Source of the DNA: DASPKT01 sp035626475
GTDB lineage: Bacteria; Pseudomonadota; Alphaproteobacteria; Azospirillales; Azospirillaceae
Length of the DNA: 64,000 nt
Assembly: GCA_035626475.1 (NCBI GenBank)
Contig: DASPNP010000053.1
Span: forward strand, 248,001 to 312,000
Direction: 5' to 3'
The notes under the pieces are model-generated. The model made no database searches. It worked only from the letters and a program-made list of their open reading frames with translations, and had not been told where the DNA came from. The translations under genes and the position numbers were made by a program. Below are positions 61,867-64,000 of this stretch, in pieces. Positions within the stretch are counted from its first letter, which is position 1. Each line of letters starts with the position of its first letter.

Positions 61867-62693
61867 TCCGGAGCCGAAACGCCTGTCAGGAACAGCCCGG
61901 CCGCATCGGCCGCCGCGACCGCCCGCTCCCGGCCCAGCAGCAGCGTGCCGCCCGCCTCCGCCGCGATGCCGCGGAATCCGGCGGCGGCGCAGCGCTCCAC
62001 GGTGACGGGACCGATGGACGGCAGGTCCAGGCGGAGATCCTGTTGCGGCTTGCGCATCTTCACCAGGACCGGGCCGGCACCGTTGCGCCGCAGCTTGCCG
62101 CAGCGCTCCACCAGCGCGTCGGTGCCCTCGATCGCCTCCAGCCCCAGCACGAGGCCCTGCTGCACCACAACGGCTTGGCCCACATCAAGTGATCCCAGCG
62201 CGCGGGCGGCGCGGATGCCGAGCGCGATGTCGACCGCCGCCTCGGCGTCCGGCGCCAGCCGGCCGAGCGGCCCGGCGGGGGTGAGCAGGCCTGCGACGAT
62301 CTCCTGCACGCCGACGACCCGGAAGCCCTCCTCCTCCAGCGTCGCGGTGACCGCCCGCAGCAACCCGTCATCGCCCAGCGCCTTGGCACCGATGCGGGCG
62401 AAGAACCTGGTGGCGAACCAGTCGGGGCGCAGCTCGGCGAGGCTGGGCCGTCGCACCCGGCCGGCCATGACGATCTCGGCCACGCCCTCCGCCTTCAGCC
62501 GGTCCAGCAGCGCGCCGGCGGCACCCAGGCGAAACCAGGCTGTGCCGTCCGGCAGCACGGCAGGCTCCGCCTGTCCCTCCAGGGCGGCGAGGAAGTACGG
62601 CCGGCCGGCGGCGCGGCAAGTCTCCACGAGGTGCCGGGGAAGCTCGCCACCGCCGGCGATGATGCCGAGCTTGGCGGCGGGCGATACAACCAT
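61863..62693 (-). CDS. lpxI: UDP-2,3-diacylglucosamine diphosphatase LpxI
   Basis: 276-residue DUF1009 enzyme that makes lipid X, replacing LpxH in alphaproteobacteria. The N-terminal part begins KLGIIAGGGELPRHLVE. The catalytic C-terminal half includes VDIALGIRAARALGSLDVGQAVVVQQGLVLGLEAIEGTD, cited only as the region about residues 150-200, and LDLPSIGPVTVE. It lies between lpxA (11 bases upstream) and lpxB (4-base overlap), a position that confirms the assignment. Confidence 0.93.
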   Translation of the reverse strand: MVVSPAAKLGIIAGGGELPRHLVETCRAAGRPYFLAALEGQAEPAVLPDGTAWFRLGAAGALLDRLKAEGVAEIVMAGRVRRPSLAELRPDWFATRFFARIGAKALGDDGLLRAVTATLEEEGFRVVGVQEIVAGLLTPAGPLGRLAPDAEAAVDIALGIRAARALGSLDVGQAVVVQQGLVLGLEAIEGTDALVERCGKLRRNGAGPVLVKMRKPQQDLRLDLPSIGPVTVERCAAAGFRGIAAEAGGTLLLGRERAVAAADAAGLFLTGVSAPE

Positions 62694-62704
62694 GGGACCG
62701 CGCC

Positions 62705-63490
62705 TCAGCGCGGCTGGCAGAGCGGACGGTTGGTCCTGGCGCGGATGAAGCCCACGACCTCGGCGACCACCGGGCTCTGGAACTCGGAGGCGACGGCCTC
62801 CACCCGCTCGGCCATGGTCCCGTCGGCGGCGAACAGCCGGTCGAAGGCGGCGCGGGCGGCGTTGATGTCCTCGCGGGCGACGCCGCGGCGTTGCATGCCG
62901 ATCAGGTTCAGCCCGGCCAGGAAGGCGCGGTCGCCCTTCACCAGGCCGTAGGGGATGACGTCGTTGTCCACGGCCGACATGCCGCCGATCATGGCGTGCG
63001 CGCCGATGCGGGTGAACTGCTGCACGGCCGACAGCCCGCCCAGGATGGCGAAGTCGCCGACCTCGACATGGCCCGCCAGCGTGGCGTTGTTGGCCAGGAT
63101 GACGTTGTCGCCGACGATGCAGTCATGGGCGACGTGGCTGCTCATCATGAACAGGCAGTTGTCGCCGACTCGCGTCACCATGCCCCCGCCCTCGGTGCCG
63201 GGGTTCATGGTCACATGCTCGCGGATCTGGTTCTTGCGGCCGATGATCAGTTCGGACGCCTCGCCGTGGTACTTCAAATCCTGCGGCTTGTGGCCGATGG
63301 AGGCGAAGGGATAGATCTCCGTCCCCTCGCCGACGCTCGTGCGCCCCTCGACCACCACATGGGACTTCAGGACGACGCGGTCGCCCAGCGTCACCTCCGG
63401 CCCGACGACGCAGAACGGCCCGATCTGCACGTCCGCGCCGAGGCGGGCCGCCGGATCGACGACGGCGGTCGGATGGATGTGAGTGGCCAT
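62705..63490 (-). CDS. lpxA: UDP-N-acetylglucosamine acyltransferase
   Basis: 261-residue left-handed beta-helix enzyme for the first step of lipid A synthesis. Hexapeptide repeats start at IHPTAVVDPAARLGADVQIG and run to about residue 185. The catalytic His lies in SSHVAHDCIVGDN, and NLIGMQRRG marks the C-terminal helical region. The ATG at 63490 (MATHIHPTAV) is correct; the open frame extends into fabZ out of frame. Confidence 0.97.
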   Translation of the reverse strand: MATHIHPTAVVDPAARLGADVQIGPFCVVGPEVTLGDRVVLKSHVVVEGRTSVGEGTEIYPFASIGHKPQDLKYHGEASELIIGRKNQIREHVTMNPGTEGGGMVTRVGDNCLFMMSSHVAHDCIVGDNVILANNATLAGHVEVGDFAILGGLSAVQQFTRIGAHAMIGGMSAVDNDVIPYGLVKGDRAFLAGLNLIGMQRRGVAREDINAARAAFDRLFAADGTMAERVEAVASEFQSPVVAEVVGFIRARTNRPLCQPR

Positions 63491-63501
63491 GAGGAGATGG
63501 C

Positions 63502-63969
63502 TCAATCGTTCATCACGATCATGGCGGCATAGCTGGCCTCGGCGCACAGCACGCCGTCGACCCAGGCCTCGCCCTTGAACTTCCAGACGTTGCGGCGGTT
63601 CTGCTGCTTCTGGACCTTGATGTGGATCTGGTCGCCCGGGCCGATGGGGCGGCGGAAGCGCGCCTCCTCGATCGACATGAAATAGACCAGGCGCCCTTCC
63701 GACGACTCGCCCAGCGTGTGCATGACCAGCACGGCCGAGGTCTGGGCCATGGCCTCCACGATCATGACGCCGGGCATGACCGGCTTCTGCGGGAAGTGGC
63801 CGACGAAGAACGGCTCGTTGATCGTCACGTTCTTGATGCCGGTGCAGCTCTCGCCCGGTACGATGTCGACGATCTTGTCGACCAGCAGCATCGGGTACCG
63901 GTGCGGGATCATCTCCATGATCCGCAGGATGTCGAGCTGGGTCACACTGTTCTTTTCAGTCGCGTCCAT
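63502..63969 (-). CDS. fabZ: 3-hydroxyacyl-ACP dehydratase FabZ
   Basis: 155-residue hot-dog-fold enzyme of fatty acid synthesis. It has IPHRYPMLLVDKI, the catalytic histidine His58 in GHFPQKPVMPGV and the Glu in IVEAMAQTSAV. Competition with LpxA for hydroxyacyl-ACP links membrane and lipid A synthesis, and the genes are adjacent (11-base gap). Length is normal. Confidence 0.97.
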   Translation of the reverse strand: MDATEKNSVTQLDILRIMEMIPHRYPMLLVDKIVDIVPGESCTGIKNVTINEPFFVGHFPQKPVMPGVMIVEAMAQTSAVLVMHTLGESSEGRLVYFMSIEEARFRRPIGPGDQIHIKVQKQQNRRNVWKFKGEAWVDGVLCAEASYAAMIVMND

Positions 63970-64000
63970 CGTCCCGTCTGCCCCCTGAACGGGCGAGCTT
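63956..64000 (-). CDS. lpxD: Probable last codons of lpxD (rest outside window)
   Basis: On the minus strand one frame is open from the window edge to a TGA at 63956-63958 inside the fabZ start, ending ...RRDDGRD. lpxD directly precedes fabZ in this gene order, so this is its likely C terminus with a 14-base overlap. The visible 14 codons are not diagnostic by themselves. Confidence 0.4.
   Translation of the reverse strand, partial: KLARSGGRRDDGRD

Overview
This is a 64 kb stretch of GC-rich bacterial chromosome that reads as an alphaproteobacterium, most likely close to the Rhodospirillales. The evidence is conserved gene order: hflX-hfq / trkA / ntrX-ntrY / ntrC-ntrB / dusB, then ispDF-cinA, then lipA-lpdA-pdhCBA, eno, kdsA-pyrG-secG-tpiA, ppiD-trpEGDC-moaC-moeA-lexA-comEC-gltX-gltA, and lpxB-lpxI-lpxA-fabZ. 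Supporting traits are an IspDF fusion, an E1-beta subunit with its own lipoyl domain, LpxI in place of LpxH, and a GAAC-N7-GAAC (GTTC-N7-GTTC type) LexA box. Almost everything is core metabolism. No rRNA, tRNA, CRISPR, prophage or transposase gene was seen.

Layout. 1-7.5 kb: end of metG, tatD, a PhnP-like hydrolase, an FMN flavoprotein, mazG, a short-chain dehydrogenase, an orphan groES with an inositol-phosphatase-like gene, purU and a small disordered protein. 7.5-19.9 kb (minus strand): hflX-hfq, a HAD hydrolase with a D-amino-acid transaminase, trkA, both nitrogen two-component systems (NtrYX, NtrBC) and dusB. 20-25.3 kb: a Spo0M-like protein, a CcsA-type membrane protein, ispDF, cinA/pncC and a DUF885 peptidase-like protein. 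25.6-33.9 kb (minus): COQ10-like protein, lipA, lpdA, GNAT, a membrane protein, pdhC, pdhB, pdhA, ftsB. 34-40.8 kb (minus): eno, a VOC protein, an acyltransferase, kdsA, pyrG, secG, tpiA. 41-59.6 kb (mostly plus): ppiD-trpE, a reversed copper cassette (copA-cueR-deacetylase-copZ), trpG-trpD-trpC-moaC-moeA, lexA, a hypothetical gene, comEC (minus), gltX, gltA. 59.7-64 kb (mostly minus): a tiny membrane protein, a PAP2 phosphatase, lpxB, lpxI, lpxA, fabZ and probably the last codons of lpxD.

Functional themes. The pdh/lpd/lipA block makes and lipoylates pyruvate dehydrogenase and feeds citrate synthase. The lpx/kdsA/fabZ genes build lipid A and Kdo. NtrBC and NtrYX control nitrogen metabolism. 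The copper cassette is a self-contained CueR-controlled efflux unit that separates trpE from trpGDC, an arrangement that departs from the usual contiguous order.

The most notable non-genic signals are: (i) hflX has no ATG/GTG/TTG codon that could begin its conserved N terminus; (ii) a textbook CueR promoter places the copA start codon about at the transcription start; (iii) two homologous copies of a ~155 bp palindromic intergenic element; (iv) a ~216 bp inverted-repeat element carrying inside it a diverged copy of the palindrome found after trpE; and (v) a clear LexA box before lexA. I found no strong candidate for an entirely new multi-gene system; the copper cassette with an embedded polysaccharide deacetylase is the least conventional arrangement.
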